Source: CAYHSW01 sp964431075
GTDB taxonomy: Bacteria > Patescibacteriota > Microgenomatia > JAMCZE01
Direction: 5' to 3'
Assembly (NCBI GenBank): GCA_964431075.1
Contig: CAYSID010000003.1
Coordinates: forward strand, 1 to 55,126
Length of the DNA: 55,126 bases
In this document: piece by piece, positions 37,774 through 44,671 of the stretch
Layout: each line of letters opens with the position of its first letter
Numbering within the stretch: position 1 is the first letter of the stretch
The notes under the pieces: model-generated
What the model saw: only the letters and a program-made list of their open reading frames with translations
Database searches by the model: none
What the model was told of the DNA's origin: nothing
Program-made: the position numbers and the translations under genes

Positions 37774-38804
37774 GAAAAATTTTACTTGCCCTTTTTCTTA
37801 TTTCCCTTTGTTGGGTAGTTTTTCTAGCCTCAAAAATTCAAGCTGGGGTAACAATAAATGAAATTAGCCCTGCGTCGAGTCCGGAATGGATCGAAATTTA
37901 TAATCCTGATGATAGCGATTTTTCCTTAAATGAAGTTTCCGTGTATTTTGATGTTTCCTCTACTTCTCAAAAAATAAACTTTTGTTCATCAGATAAGATT
38001 GTTGGAAAATCATTTAAAAAATTAACTCTGTCCTCTAATTGGCTTGCCAACACCGGCGACACTTTGATTTTAAAATTTGGTGACGATGAGGTCGAAACTA
38101 TTTCTTACGGAACCGGCGGCCTTTTCAAATCGCCGTTAGCTACCCAATCGGCTTCCCGGACTGATACGGGTTGGGTTGTTGGGGTTCCCACGCCCCAAGG
38201 CGAGGAGGTAAATTTAAATTGCCCCTCCCCAACCCCAACTCCTACGCCCACCCCAATCCCAACACCCGTTCCGGCTGGCGGGGTTTATCGAATAAACGAC
38301 GTTAAGGACAATGCCGGTAATGTACTTAACAGCGTGCAAATTTATTTGGATGATGTTTATATTCACCATTATCCGCCGGAAGTTTTAACCTTTTGCGATT
38401 CCTGTGATTATAAATTTGGATCGCATACGATCAGTTTAAAAAAATCGGGTTATGATGATTGGTCAGAGACGAAAAATATCTCTTCGGGCAGTAATTTTGA
38501 GGTTAACCCGATAATGCGAGCCATAATCCAGCCGACGCCTACTCCCTCACCCGCTCCAACTCCCACTCCCAATCCATCTCCAACCCCCGTATCCACTCCG
38601 GTTTTGAAACCGACATTTTTTGAGGAAATTCTCGGGACGAAAAGTTCCGAAATTGACATTAAAACGGAGCCGACCCCGATTAATTTACTGTTGAATACCG
38701 CGAAAAAAGATTTAAGCTCACCAATTTTAATTGCGGTCGGAGGGATCTTAACCTTTTTAAGTGTTTTGTCGATCGTTATTGTAAAATACCAAAGTGGTTC
38801 ATAA
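37767..38804 (+). CDS. Surface protein: lamin-tail domain, Pro/Thr linkers, membrane anchor
   Basis: A 345-residue exported protein. After a signal peptide (about 1-26), residues 27-150 form a lamin-tail (LTD) domain with VTINEISPASSPEWIEIYNP and a nearby NTGDTLILKFGD. A Pro/Thr linker (PTPTPTPTPIPTPVP) leads to a PEGA-like beta domain (about 175-250) with SLKKSGYDDWSETK. A second Pro/Thr/Ser linker leads to EEILGTKSS and a C-terminal membrane helix (about 315-338). The topology is a stalked, anchored surface protein. LTD domains in bacteria occur on secreted nucleases and surface proteins; no enzyme domain is seen here. Confidence 0.78.
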   Translation: MVRKILLALFLISLCWVVFLASKIQAGVTINEISPASSPEWIEIYNPDDSDFSLNEVSVYFDVSSTSQKINFCSSDKIVGKSFKKLTLSSNWLANTGDTLILKFGDDEVETISYGTGGLFKSPLATQSASRTDTGWVVGVPTPQGEEVNLNCPSPTPTPTPTPIPTPVPAGGVYRINDVKDNAGNVLNSVQIYLDDVYIHHYPPEVLTFCDSCDYKFGSHTISLKKSGYDDWSETKNISSGSNFEVNPIMRAIIQPTPTPSPAPTPTPNPSPTPVSTPVLKPTFFEEILGTKSSEIDIKTEPTPINLLLNTAKKDLSSPILIAVGGILTFLSVLSIVIVKYQSGS

Positions 38805-39204
38805 AACGAAATCAGTGCCTGAGACCCAAAAATTGGGGTTTGAGCTTGGAGAAAAAATAAAAACCGGCGGATTGGTTTTGCTTTACGGCGGCCTTGGGGC
38901 CGGTAAAACCACCTTTATCCAGGGGCTTGCTAAAGGGCTGGGAATCCGCCGCCGCGTTATTTCCCCGACTTTTATGATAGCCCGAAGGTACAAATATCAT
39001 AAAAGTTATTTTTTTCATATTGATTTGTACAGATTGACAGACCGGAAAGAGGTCAAGGATATAGGAATTGAAGAAATTTGGAGTAAAAATAATGTTGTCG
39101 TTATCGAATGGCCGGAACTGGTCGAGCAAATTGCTCCAAAACATGTTAAAGTAAAACTCAAAACCATAAACCAAAATGATCGCGAAATTGAAATTATTTA
39201 TTGA
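38794..39204 (+). CDS. tsaE: tRNA threonylcarbamoyladenosine biosynthesis ATPase TsaE
   Basis: TsaE is the ATPase that assists the TsaB-TsaD complex in making t6A37 of tRNA. The 136-residue product has Walker A GGLGAGKTTF (about 32-41), the SPTFMIARRY switch, HIDLYRL and VVIEWPE. The GTG at 38794 lies 6 bases after a TAAAAT -10 (38782-38787) inside the preceding gene, with an 11-base overlap of the two genes. Its neighbour is a short tsaB, so this is a t6A unit placed before secA. The tsaD and tsaC genes are not in the window. Confidence 0.9.
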   Translation: MVHKTKSVPETQKLGFELGEKIKTGGLVLLYGGLGAGKTTFIQGLAKGLGIRRRVISPTFMIARRYKYHKSYFFHIDLYRLTDRKEVKDIGIEEIWSKNNVVVIEWPELVEQIAPKHVKVKLKTINQNDREIEIIY

Positions 39205-39463
39205 CACCTCTTCCAATAAAAAGACCATTGTCAAATTGGGAGATAAGGTTTTAGAAAAGAACAGTTCGGTTAGGCATTCGCAGGCGGTATTACCCATGAT
39301 TAAAAAATTATTAAACAATAAAAGTATTTTCCAAATCTCTGATATTAGTATCAAAACCATCGGGGAAAGCTATACCGGTTTACGGGTGGGAGCGGCCGTT
39401 GCTAACGCCCTGAACTTTGCCTTGAAACGTAGTAGTAAAATAATTATCCCGCGTTATGACTAA
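39176..39463 (+). CDS. tsaB: TsaB-like protein, half length
   Basis: TsaB scaffolds TsaD in t6A synthesis. The 95-residue product has only the N-terminal half of the usual 200 to 230 residues. LFIDTSSNKKTI at the start and SIKTIGESYTGLRVGAAVANAL hold the fold's conserved elements, with GESYTG in place of GPGSFTG. It stops at IIIPRYD, where the second subdomain would begin. The 29-base overlap with tsaE and 8-base overlap with secA argue against a sequencing stop. It may be a minimal TsaB or a decayed one. Confidence 0.75.
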   Translation: MIAKLKLFIDTSSNKKTIVKLGDKVLEKNSSVRHSQAVLPMIKKLLNNKSIFQISDISIKTIGESYTGLRVGAAVANALNFALKRSSKIIIPRYD

Positions 39464-41984
39464 CTTTTTTTCCAACATTTTTGATGCCAATATCAAGATT
39501 GTTAAACGATTGCAAAAAATTGTTTCTCAAATTAACGCTCTTGAGCCGGAAATAAAGAAATTAAAAGACAGCGAATTTCCTAAAGAAACCGAGAGGTTAA
39601 AAAATAATCCGGATGTAATAAGGGCTTACGCTCTTGTCCGGGAAGCCAGTTTTCGAATTAATAAGGAACGGCCGTTTGACGTTCAGCTTATTGGCGGTTT
39701 GGCGTTGAATGAGGGAAAAGTCGCCGAGCAAAAAACGGGGGAGGGAAAAACTTTGACTGCCGCCGCCCCGCTTTATTTTAACGCGCTTTCCGGAAAAGGG
39801 GTCCACCTCGTCACGGTTAATGATTATTTGGCTAAAGTGGGTATCGGCTGGATGGGGCCTATATACAACTTTTTAGGACTATCATGCGCGTCCATTATTC
39901 ATGATCTGTCCTACGTTTTTGATCCGGAATTTGAGGATGAAACTGCCCAGGACTGGCGCCTCAAACATCTTAAACCTTGTTCCCGTCGTGAAGCTTACGC
40001 GGCGGACATCACTTATGGCATAAATTCCGAGTTTGGATTTGATTATCTGCGGGACAACATGGCTCAAAAAACGGAAGATTTAGTCCAGCGTAATTTTTAC
40101 TACGCTATCGTTGACGAAGTTGACTCCGTTTTGATTGACGAAGCCCGGACGCCCCATATTATATCCGCTCCCCAGGCCGAGGCGACCCAAAAATATTACG
40201 AGTACGCCAGAATTGTTGATAAACTGACTCCCAAACTTGATTATGTTATTGATGAAAAAATGCGCACTGCTCACTTGACGGACCATGGAATTTTAAAAAT
40301 AGAAACTCTGTCGGGGGTTAAAGATATTTACGAAAAGGATTTTGCAACAGTTCATCACATTGAAGCCGCTCTGAAGGCACGCACCCTTTATATCCGTGAG
40401 AAAGATTATATTGTTAAGGACGAAAAAATAATTATCGTTGATGAGTTTACCGGCCGATTAATGCCGGGACGACGGTGGTCCGAGGGGATCCATCAGGCTA
40501 TTGAAGCCAAGGAAAATGTCCCCATTCAACAGGAATCAAAAACTTTAGCCACGATCTCTTTGCAGAATTATTTTAGAAAGTATGAAAAACTGGCTGGTAT
40601 GACTGGAACGGCGGCCACGGAGGCAGAGGAGTTTCATAAAATTTATAAACTTGATGTTTTGGTCGTCCCCACAAATAAACCGAATATCCGCAAAGATTTT
40701 GCCGATCAGGTTTATAAAACCCAGCGGGCAAAATACGCGGCGATTGTGGCCGATATTGAGGATTGCTATAAAAGAGGGCAACCGGTTTTGGTGGGGACGA
40801 CGTCAATTGACAAAAATGAGATAATTTCCCAGTTTTTAAAGCATAAGAATATTCCCCACGCGGTTCTAAACGCTAAGCAACACGAAAAAGAAGCGGCGAT
40901 AATTGCTGACGCGGGCAAAAAGGGGGCGGTGACGGTGGCTACCAATATGGCCGGTCGGGGTGTGGATATTATTCTTGGCGGTCATCGGGACAACTCGACG
41001 CAGTGGCAGAAAAATCATGAGGAAGTCATCTCCCTTGGCGGCCTGCACGTCATAGGTACCGAGCGGCATGAGTCCCGGCGGATTGATAACCAGCTGCGGG
41101 GACGTTCCGGAAGACAAGGTGATCCGGGGTCCAGTCGGTTTTATGTTGCTCTTGACGATGATATTATGAGAATTTTTGGCGGAGATCAGGTAGCGGGACT
41201 TATGACGATGTTTAATATCCCGGAAAACCAGCCCTTGGAACATTCTCTGGTGACGCGCAGCATCGAACAGGCGCAGAAAAAGGTTGAAGGACTAAATTTC
41301 GATTCTCGCAAACACCTGGTCGAGTACGATGACATCATGAATAAACAGCGGGAAATAGTTTACCGGATGCGCCGGGAGATTTTGGATAAAGACCGGGACA
41401 AGGAGGCAATTTTAAAAAAAATTGAAGCCAGTATTGAAACGATTAGGTCAATTTATCAGGAACCGGAGAAAATTGTCGAGGAGTTTTCGGCCATCATCCC
41501 TTTTGATCCGGAGTCGCGAAAAAGAATCATCGAGCGGTTGGCGGGGGGTGGCGCGGGCTCGGAAGAATTAATTAATATCGCGCACGACACTTACGAAGCC
41601 CGGGAGAAACAGCTTGGTATTGATGTCATGAAAGACGTGGAACGGTTCGTCATGCTGTCCGTGGTTGACAATTTGTGGATGGATCATTTGGACGCCATTG
41701 ATGATCTGCGCTCCGGTATTGGATTGCGGGGTTACGCCCAGCGTGATCCGTTGACGGAGTATAAAGCCGAGGCTTTCAGTATGTTCGAACGACTTATTAC
41801 CGCCATTGACGACGAGATCGTCCACCGGATTTTCAAAGTCCAGGTCAATGCGCCCGCGGTTCCCCGTCCCTCACTAACCGCTAACCCCCCGCCCCTAGCC
41901 CCTAAGTCAGGCAAGCCTGGCAGAAACGATCCATGTTACTGTGGTTCCGGCCAAAAATATAAAAAATGTCACTATCCTAATTAG
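39456..41984 (+). CDS. secA: Preprotein translocase ATPase SecA
   Basis: SecA drives proteins through SecY with ATP. The 842-residue product has GGLALNEGKVAEQKTGEGKTL (Q motif and Walker A), VDEVDSVLIDEARTP (DEAD-like Walker B) and TNMAGRGVDIILGG. RRIDNQLRGRSGRQGDPGSS is motif VI. It ends with a zinc-binding C-tail, NDPCYCGSGQKYKKCH. Complete and conventional. It overlaps the short tsaB by 8 bases (ATGACTAA). A copy of the 41-bp element begins right after its stop. Confidence 0.97.
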   Translation: MTNFFSNIFDANIKIVKRLQKIVSQINALEPEIKKLKDSEFPKETERLKNNPDVIRAYALVREASFRINKERPFDVQLIGGLALNEGKVAEQKTGEGKTLTAAAPLYFNALSGKGVHLVTVNDYLAKVGIGWMGPIYNFLGLSCASIIHDLSYVFDPEFEDETAQDWRLKHLKPCSRREAYAADITYGINSEFGFDYLRDNMAQKTEDLVQRNFYYAIVDEVDSVLIDEARTPHIISAPQAEATQKYYEYARIVDKLTPKLDYVIDEKMRTAHLTDHGILKIETLSGVKDIYEKDFATVHHIEAALKARTLYIREKDYIVKDEKIIIVDEFTGRLMPGRRWSEGIHQAIEAKENVPIQQESKTLATISLQNYFRKYEKLAGMTGTAATEAEEFHKIYKLDVLVVPTNKPNIRKDFADQVYKTQRAKYAAIVADIEDCYKRGQPVLVGTTSIDKNEIISQFLKHKNIPHAVLNAKQHEKEAAIIADAGKKGAVTVATNMAGRGVDIILGGHRDNSTQWQKNHEEVISLGGLHVIGTERHESRRIDNQLRGRSGRQGDPGSSRFYVALDDDIMRIFGGDQVAGLMTMFNIPENQPLEHSLVTRSIEQAQKKVEGLNFDSRKHLVEYDDIMNKQREIVYRMRREILDKDRDKEAILKKIEASIETIRSIYQEPEKIVEEFSAIIPFDPESRKRIIERLAGGGAGSEELINIAHDTYEAREKQLGIDVMKDVERFVMLSVVDNLWMDHLDAIDDLRSGIGLRGYAQRDPLTEYKAEAFSMFERLITAIDDEIVHRIFKVQVNAPAVPRPSLTANPPPLAPKSGKPGRNDPCYCGSGQKYKKCHYPN

Positions 41985-42033
41985 AAATTAACATCTTTAT
42001 CTGCTGCAGCAACAGAAGGATGATAATTTCTAA
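41981..42033 (+). repeat. 41-bp dispersed palindromic element, copy 3, with perfect 10-bp terminal inverted repeats
   Basis: TTAGAAATTA (41981-41990) and TAATTTCTAA (42024-42033) are perfect inverted repeats. They flank the conserved body (41987-42027) with the core TGCTGCAGCA (42002-42011) at the exact centre. It overlaps the secA stop and lies 14 bases before the DNA glycosylase gene. Confidence 0.85.
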
Positions 42034-42047
42034 AGTATGAATAAAGT

Positions 42048-42641
42048 ATGAATAGAAAGATAATTGGGGTTTTGAGTAAAGATTCTACCTTGAAAAAGAT
42101 TTTAGACGAAAAGGTGGAATTTAAACTTAAAATCTCAAAAAATTTGTATGCGGCGGTTGCGTCGGCAATAATCGGCCAACAGCTCTCCGGCAACGCGGCC
42201 ACGGCGATAGAAAATAAATTTCGTAAATTATTTTCTAAAAAATCCTTTCCCAAACCGGAAGAAGTTCTGGCTAAACCTGATCAGGCTTTAAGAAACTGCG
42301 GTTTATCGTGGCAAAAAGTGAAATATCTCAAAAATTTAAGCAAGGCGGTAAATGACAAAACCCTTGATGTCAATGAACTAAAAAATTTTGCTGACGAAAA
42401 AGTTATTGAGGAATTAATTAAAATAAAAGGCATTGGCCGGTGGACGGCGGAGATGATTTTAATTTTTGATCTGGGCCGCGAGGATGTTTTTTCCGTCGGC
42501 GATCTTGGCCTTCGCACCGCGGTGGCAAAGTTATATAATGTCGACAGGAACGATTTGAAAAAAATCGAAAAAATTTCAAGGCAATGGTCACCCTATCGTT
42601 CCTATGCCAGCCGTTTTTTGTGGAGATATAAGGATAAATAA
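42048..42641 (+). CDS. DNA-3-methyladenine glycosylase II-like (HhH-GPD)
   Basis: A 197-residue base-excision repair enzyme of the HhH-GPD superfamily, closest in feel to AlkA. The helix-hairpin-helix is LIKIKGIGRWTAEMILIFDLG. The catalytic aspartate is in FSVGDLGLRTAV, and AVASAIIGQQLSGNAATAI is the interdigitating helix region. A YRSYASRFLWRYKD C terminus is typical. There is no 4Fe-4S cluster. It should remove alkylated purines. It is a single-gene unit directly behind a palindromic element. Confidence 0.85.
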   Translation: MNRKIIGVLSKDSTLKKILDEKVEFKLKISKNLYAAVASAIIGQQLSGNAATAIENKFRKLFSKKSFPKPEEVLAKPDQALRNCGLSWQKVKYLKNLSKAVNDKTLDVNELKNFADEKVIEELIKIKGIGRWTAEMILIFDLGREDVFSVGDLGLRTAVAKLYNVDRNDLKKIEKISRQWSPYRSYASRFLWRYKDK

Positions 42642-42665
42642 TAAAATGTAGAATTTGCAAAAGTA

Positions 42666-42674
42666 TGCTAGAAT
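42666..42674 (+). promoter_or_regulatory. Extended -10 for the 42684 gene
   Basis: TGCTAGAAT ends 9 bases before the ATG at 42684, predicting a leader of two or three bases. Confidence 0.58.
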
Positions 42675-42683
42675 AGTAGAGTT

Positions 42684-43424
42684 ATGAAAATCGGATTTTT
42701 ATTGACAGGCTTGGTTTTAAGTTTGGCGCTGGTAGCGCCGGCTTTTGCCGAGAATCGGATGGAGATAAAACAAAATAAATTTGAATATCGAAATACCGGA
42801 AATAACGTCTCAACTCGAGGCGGCTGGATCAGAACCGGTGACGCGACGGCCAGTGTCGAATTAAGAGCAAATATCAAACAGAAAATGGAGGAATTTAGAA
42901 GCCGGGTTTGGGGCATGGTGGCGATAGTTAAGGGGACAATAAAAAGCAAGGGGGATAATTATTTGGTTATGATAATTGACGGCAAAGACGTTACCGTAAA
43001 TGTTACGGACAAGACAAAACTCCGCCGGCGTTTTTGGGGCAACGCTGATTGGGAAGAGATGCAGGTTGGGGATTTGCTGCAGGTTATGGGCAAATGGACT
43101 GCCGCCGATAAAACGGCAATCAACGCTCTCTTTATCCGGGATCTTTCGATACAAAAAGTCCGGGCCGTATTAGTTGGAAAAATAATTTCTATCGACGGCA
43201 ATGTTATCAAGCTAAATACGGTTGCCCGGGGTGATCAGACGGTAACGGTTGACGGAGCGACCGAATATTTTAATCGCAACGAAGCGGCCATTGTTCTTGC
43301 AGATTTGAAAACCGGACACAGAATAAGAGTAAAAGGGGTGTGGAACCGGACAGCGAAGGCTATGATTGAGGTGTCTCAGATCAAGGATTTCGATCTTCCG
43401 GTTCGGGAAAGCTCCCAAGACTAA
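42684..43424 (+). CDS. Secreted protein with one NTG repeat and DUF5666-like domains
   Basis: A 246-residue protein with a clear signal peptide (MKIGFLLTGLVLSLALVAPAFA). Residues 35-65 contain the repeat EYRNTGNNVSTRGGWIRTGDATA, which recurs in the two secreted proteins at 44197 and 44672. The remainder reads as two DUF5666-like beta domains, VKGTIKSKGDNYLVMIIDGK with TVNVTDKTKL, then LVGKIISIDGNVIKLNTVARGD with TVTVDGAT. There is no membrane anchor. Role unknown; the mix suggests a soluble component that joins the same extracellular assembly as its neighbours. Confidence 0.72.
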   Translation: MKIGFLLTGLVLSLALVAPAFAENRMEIKQNKFEYRNTGNNVSTRGGWIRTGDATASVELRANIKQKMEEFRSRVWGMVAIVKGTIKSKGDNYLVMIIDGKDVTVNVTDKTKLRRRFWGNADWEEMQVGDLLQVMGKWTAADKTAINALFIRDLSIQKVRAVLVGKIISIDGNVIKLNTVARGDQTVTVDGATEYFNRNEAAIVLADLKTGHRIRVKGVWNRTAKAMIEVSQIKDFDLPVRESSQD

Positions 43425-43427
43425 AGC

Positions 43428-43988
43428 TTACTTTCTCGAACAGAAAATCAGTTTATTATATTCAAACTTCCTGATTTTCTTTATCTCATAAAATTTATTT
43501 TTGTCAAGATGACTTAATATATCAGTTTTATTAAAATCGAGTTGATTGAAAATAACAGTCCCGTTTCGTTTTAATAGTTTCGGGTCGGGTATAAAAATGT
43601 CTGCAACCCCGCTTTTGTACAAATCAACGATTATCAGATCAAATTTATTTTTAAAATTGAGTTTTGTGGCGTCGCCGATGATAATTTTTGTGTTTTGATA
43701 ATTAAAATATTTTTTTCCGATTTTTATCATTTCCGGATCGATTTCAACCCCCGTGATTTTTGAATTAGGTAAATATTTGACAATTGATCCACAACCAAGA
43801 CCTAAAATCAAAACATCCCTGTATTCCTGCAGGCCAATACAGCTAAATACCTTCTCAACTAGTGCGCCGGACTGTTCATATCCTCCTACCCACACAGAGA
43901 TTTTATTTTGAAACTTGACAACTTTTATGTTGCCGTTAAACCGGCTTTTAACAACCTCTAATGTTATGGGGAAAAGATAATCCAGCAT
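43428..43988 (-). CDS. Spermidine synthase-like methyltransferase-fold protein
   Basis: A 186-residue Rossmann-fold protein similar to spermidine synthase-like enzymes. The cofactor loop is DVLILGLGCGSIVKYL, followed by GVEIDPEMIKIGKKYF, GDATKL and FDLIIVDLYKSG. The ATG at 43988 (MLDYLFP) is preferred to the ATG at 44001, because an extended -10 (TGATAGAAT) lies 5 bases before it. The N-terminal beta domain of true spermidine synthases is reduced, so amine transfer is not assured. It stands alone on the minus strand between secreted-protein genes and ends 4 bases from the 42684 gene. Confidence 0.72.
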   Translation of the reverse strand: MLDYLFPITLEVVKSRFNGNIKVVKFQNKISVWVGGYEQSGALVEKVFSCIGLQEYRDVLILGLGCGSIVKYLPNSKITGVEIDPEMIKIGKKYFNYQNTKIIIGDATKLNFKNKFDLIIVDLYKSGVADIFIPDPKLLKRNGTVIFNQLDFNKTDILSHLDKNKFYEIKKIRKFEYNKLIFCSRK

Positions 43989-43993
43989 GACCC

Positions 43994-44002
43994 ATTCTAT
44001 CA
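43994..44002 (-). promoter_or_regulatory. Extended -10 for the minus-strand methyltransferase gene
   Basis: TGATAGAAT on the minus strand, 5 bases before the chosen ATG at 43988. The same 9-mer drives the ASCH gene. Confidence 0.55.
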
Positions 44003-44043
44003 TGTATAGATGTTTATCTATGTATTGATATCTTTTGATCGGG

Positions 44044-44072
44044 TTGACAATTGCGTGAAAAAATACTACAAC
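44044..44072 (+). promoter_or_regulatory. Promoter for the secreted NTG-repeat protein
   Basis: Perfect TTGACA (44044-44049), a 17-base spacer and TACAAC (44067-44072). The leader is about 118 bases, and the gene has a strong AAGGGGGTGA site 7 bases before the ATG at 44197. This leadered, strong-RBS layout is unlike most genes here and suggests high expression. Confidence 0.6.
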
Positions 44073-44196
44073 TTACATGCGGATCATAAATAGTAATTAT
44101 TATTAAACTCGCCTGCGCTCCTATAACTATGAATACTGAAATAATGATTGTCTATAACAAAAGATAATAGGATATTTTGAAAGGGGGTGAATAATA

Positions 44197-44592
44197 ATGT
44201 TTAGAAAATTAGCCGCGGGAGCAGCCGCTCTTGCGATGTTTGGTTTAACTGCCGCCCCTGCGTTTGCTTGGGGTTGGCCAACGGTAAGTAATTTTTCCGT
44301 GGTTCATCAGGACGGATCGGCCGTTGCGAACACGGGAAAAAACTTCACGGTGGGCGGATTTATGACAATGGTAAAGACTGGTCCGGCGATGGCAACAACT
44401 GAGGTTTACGCCACTGTCGATCAGGCGGATTGTGGATGCTCGCCATTTTCCAATGTCAGGAATACGGCTTTTGTGACCCAAACCGGGGCGTCGTATGCCA
44501 ACTCTGGCAAAAACACGACGTTTAAGGGTGGCTGGGTTACCACGGGTGAAGCGTTCGCAGGAACGATTTTGAGCGCGGATGTTACCCAATAA
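44197..44592 (+). CDS. Small secreted protein made of two NTG repeats
   Basis: A 131-residue protein with signal peptide MFRKLAAGAAALAMFGL, cleaved after AFA. The mature part is two tandem repeats. The first runs through VANTGKNFTVGGFMTMVKTG and the second through YANSGKNTTFKGGWVTTGEA, each ending in a short alternating strand and a polar turn. Two cysteines (DCGC) stand between them. Its strong Shine-Dalgarno site and long leader point to abundant synthesis. The repeat pattern suggests a stacked beta structure, possibly a fibre subunit. No database family is recognised. Confidence 0.72.
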   Translation: MFRKLAAGAAALAMFGLTAAPAFAWGWPTVSNFSVVHQDGSAVANTGKNFTVGGFMTMVKTGPAMATTEVYATVDQADCGCSPFSNVRNTAFVTQTGASYANSGKNTTFKGGWVTTGEAFAGTILSADVTQ

Positions 44593-44605
44593 CCTTTTTT
44601 TTGAG

Positions 44606-44640
44606 AGGGGGAGGGAATGGTAGCGCTGCCAACTCCCCCT
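44606..44640. repeat. Nested GC-rich inverted repeat between the two NTG genes
   Basis: Outer arms AGGGGGAG (44606-44613) and CTCCCCCT (44633-44640) are perfect. The inner part TGGTAGC and GCTGCCA is complementary with one wobble. A run of eight T precedes it on the plus strand rather than following, so it is a leader structure of the next gene or a 3' stabiliser, not a plus-strand terminator. Confidence 0.6.
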
Positions 44641-44671
44641 TTCACGGATTCCGGACGCGGTCAGAATAACA

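Noticed and set aside
44129..44167. Possible 12-codon leader peptide before the small NTG-repeat protein gene
   Set aside because: A short ATG frame (MNTEIMIVYNKR) exists, but it has no ribosome-binding site and no run of regulatory codons.
44594..44640. Rho-independent terminator after the small NTG gene
   Set aside because: The T-run precedes the stem on the coding strand instead of following it.
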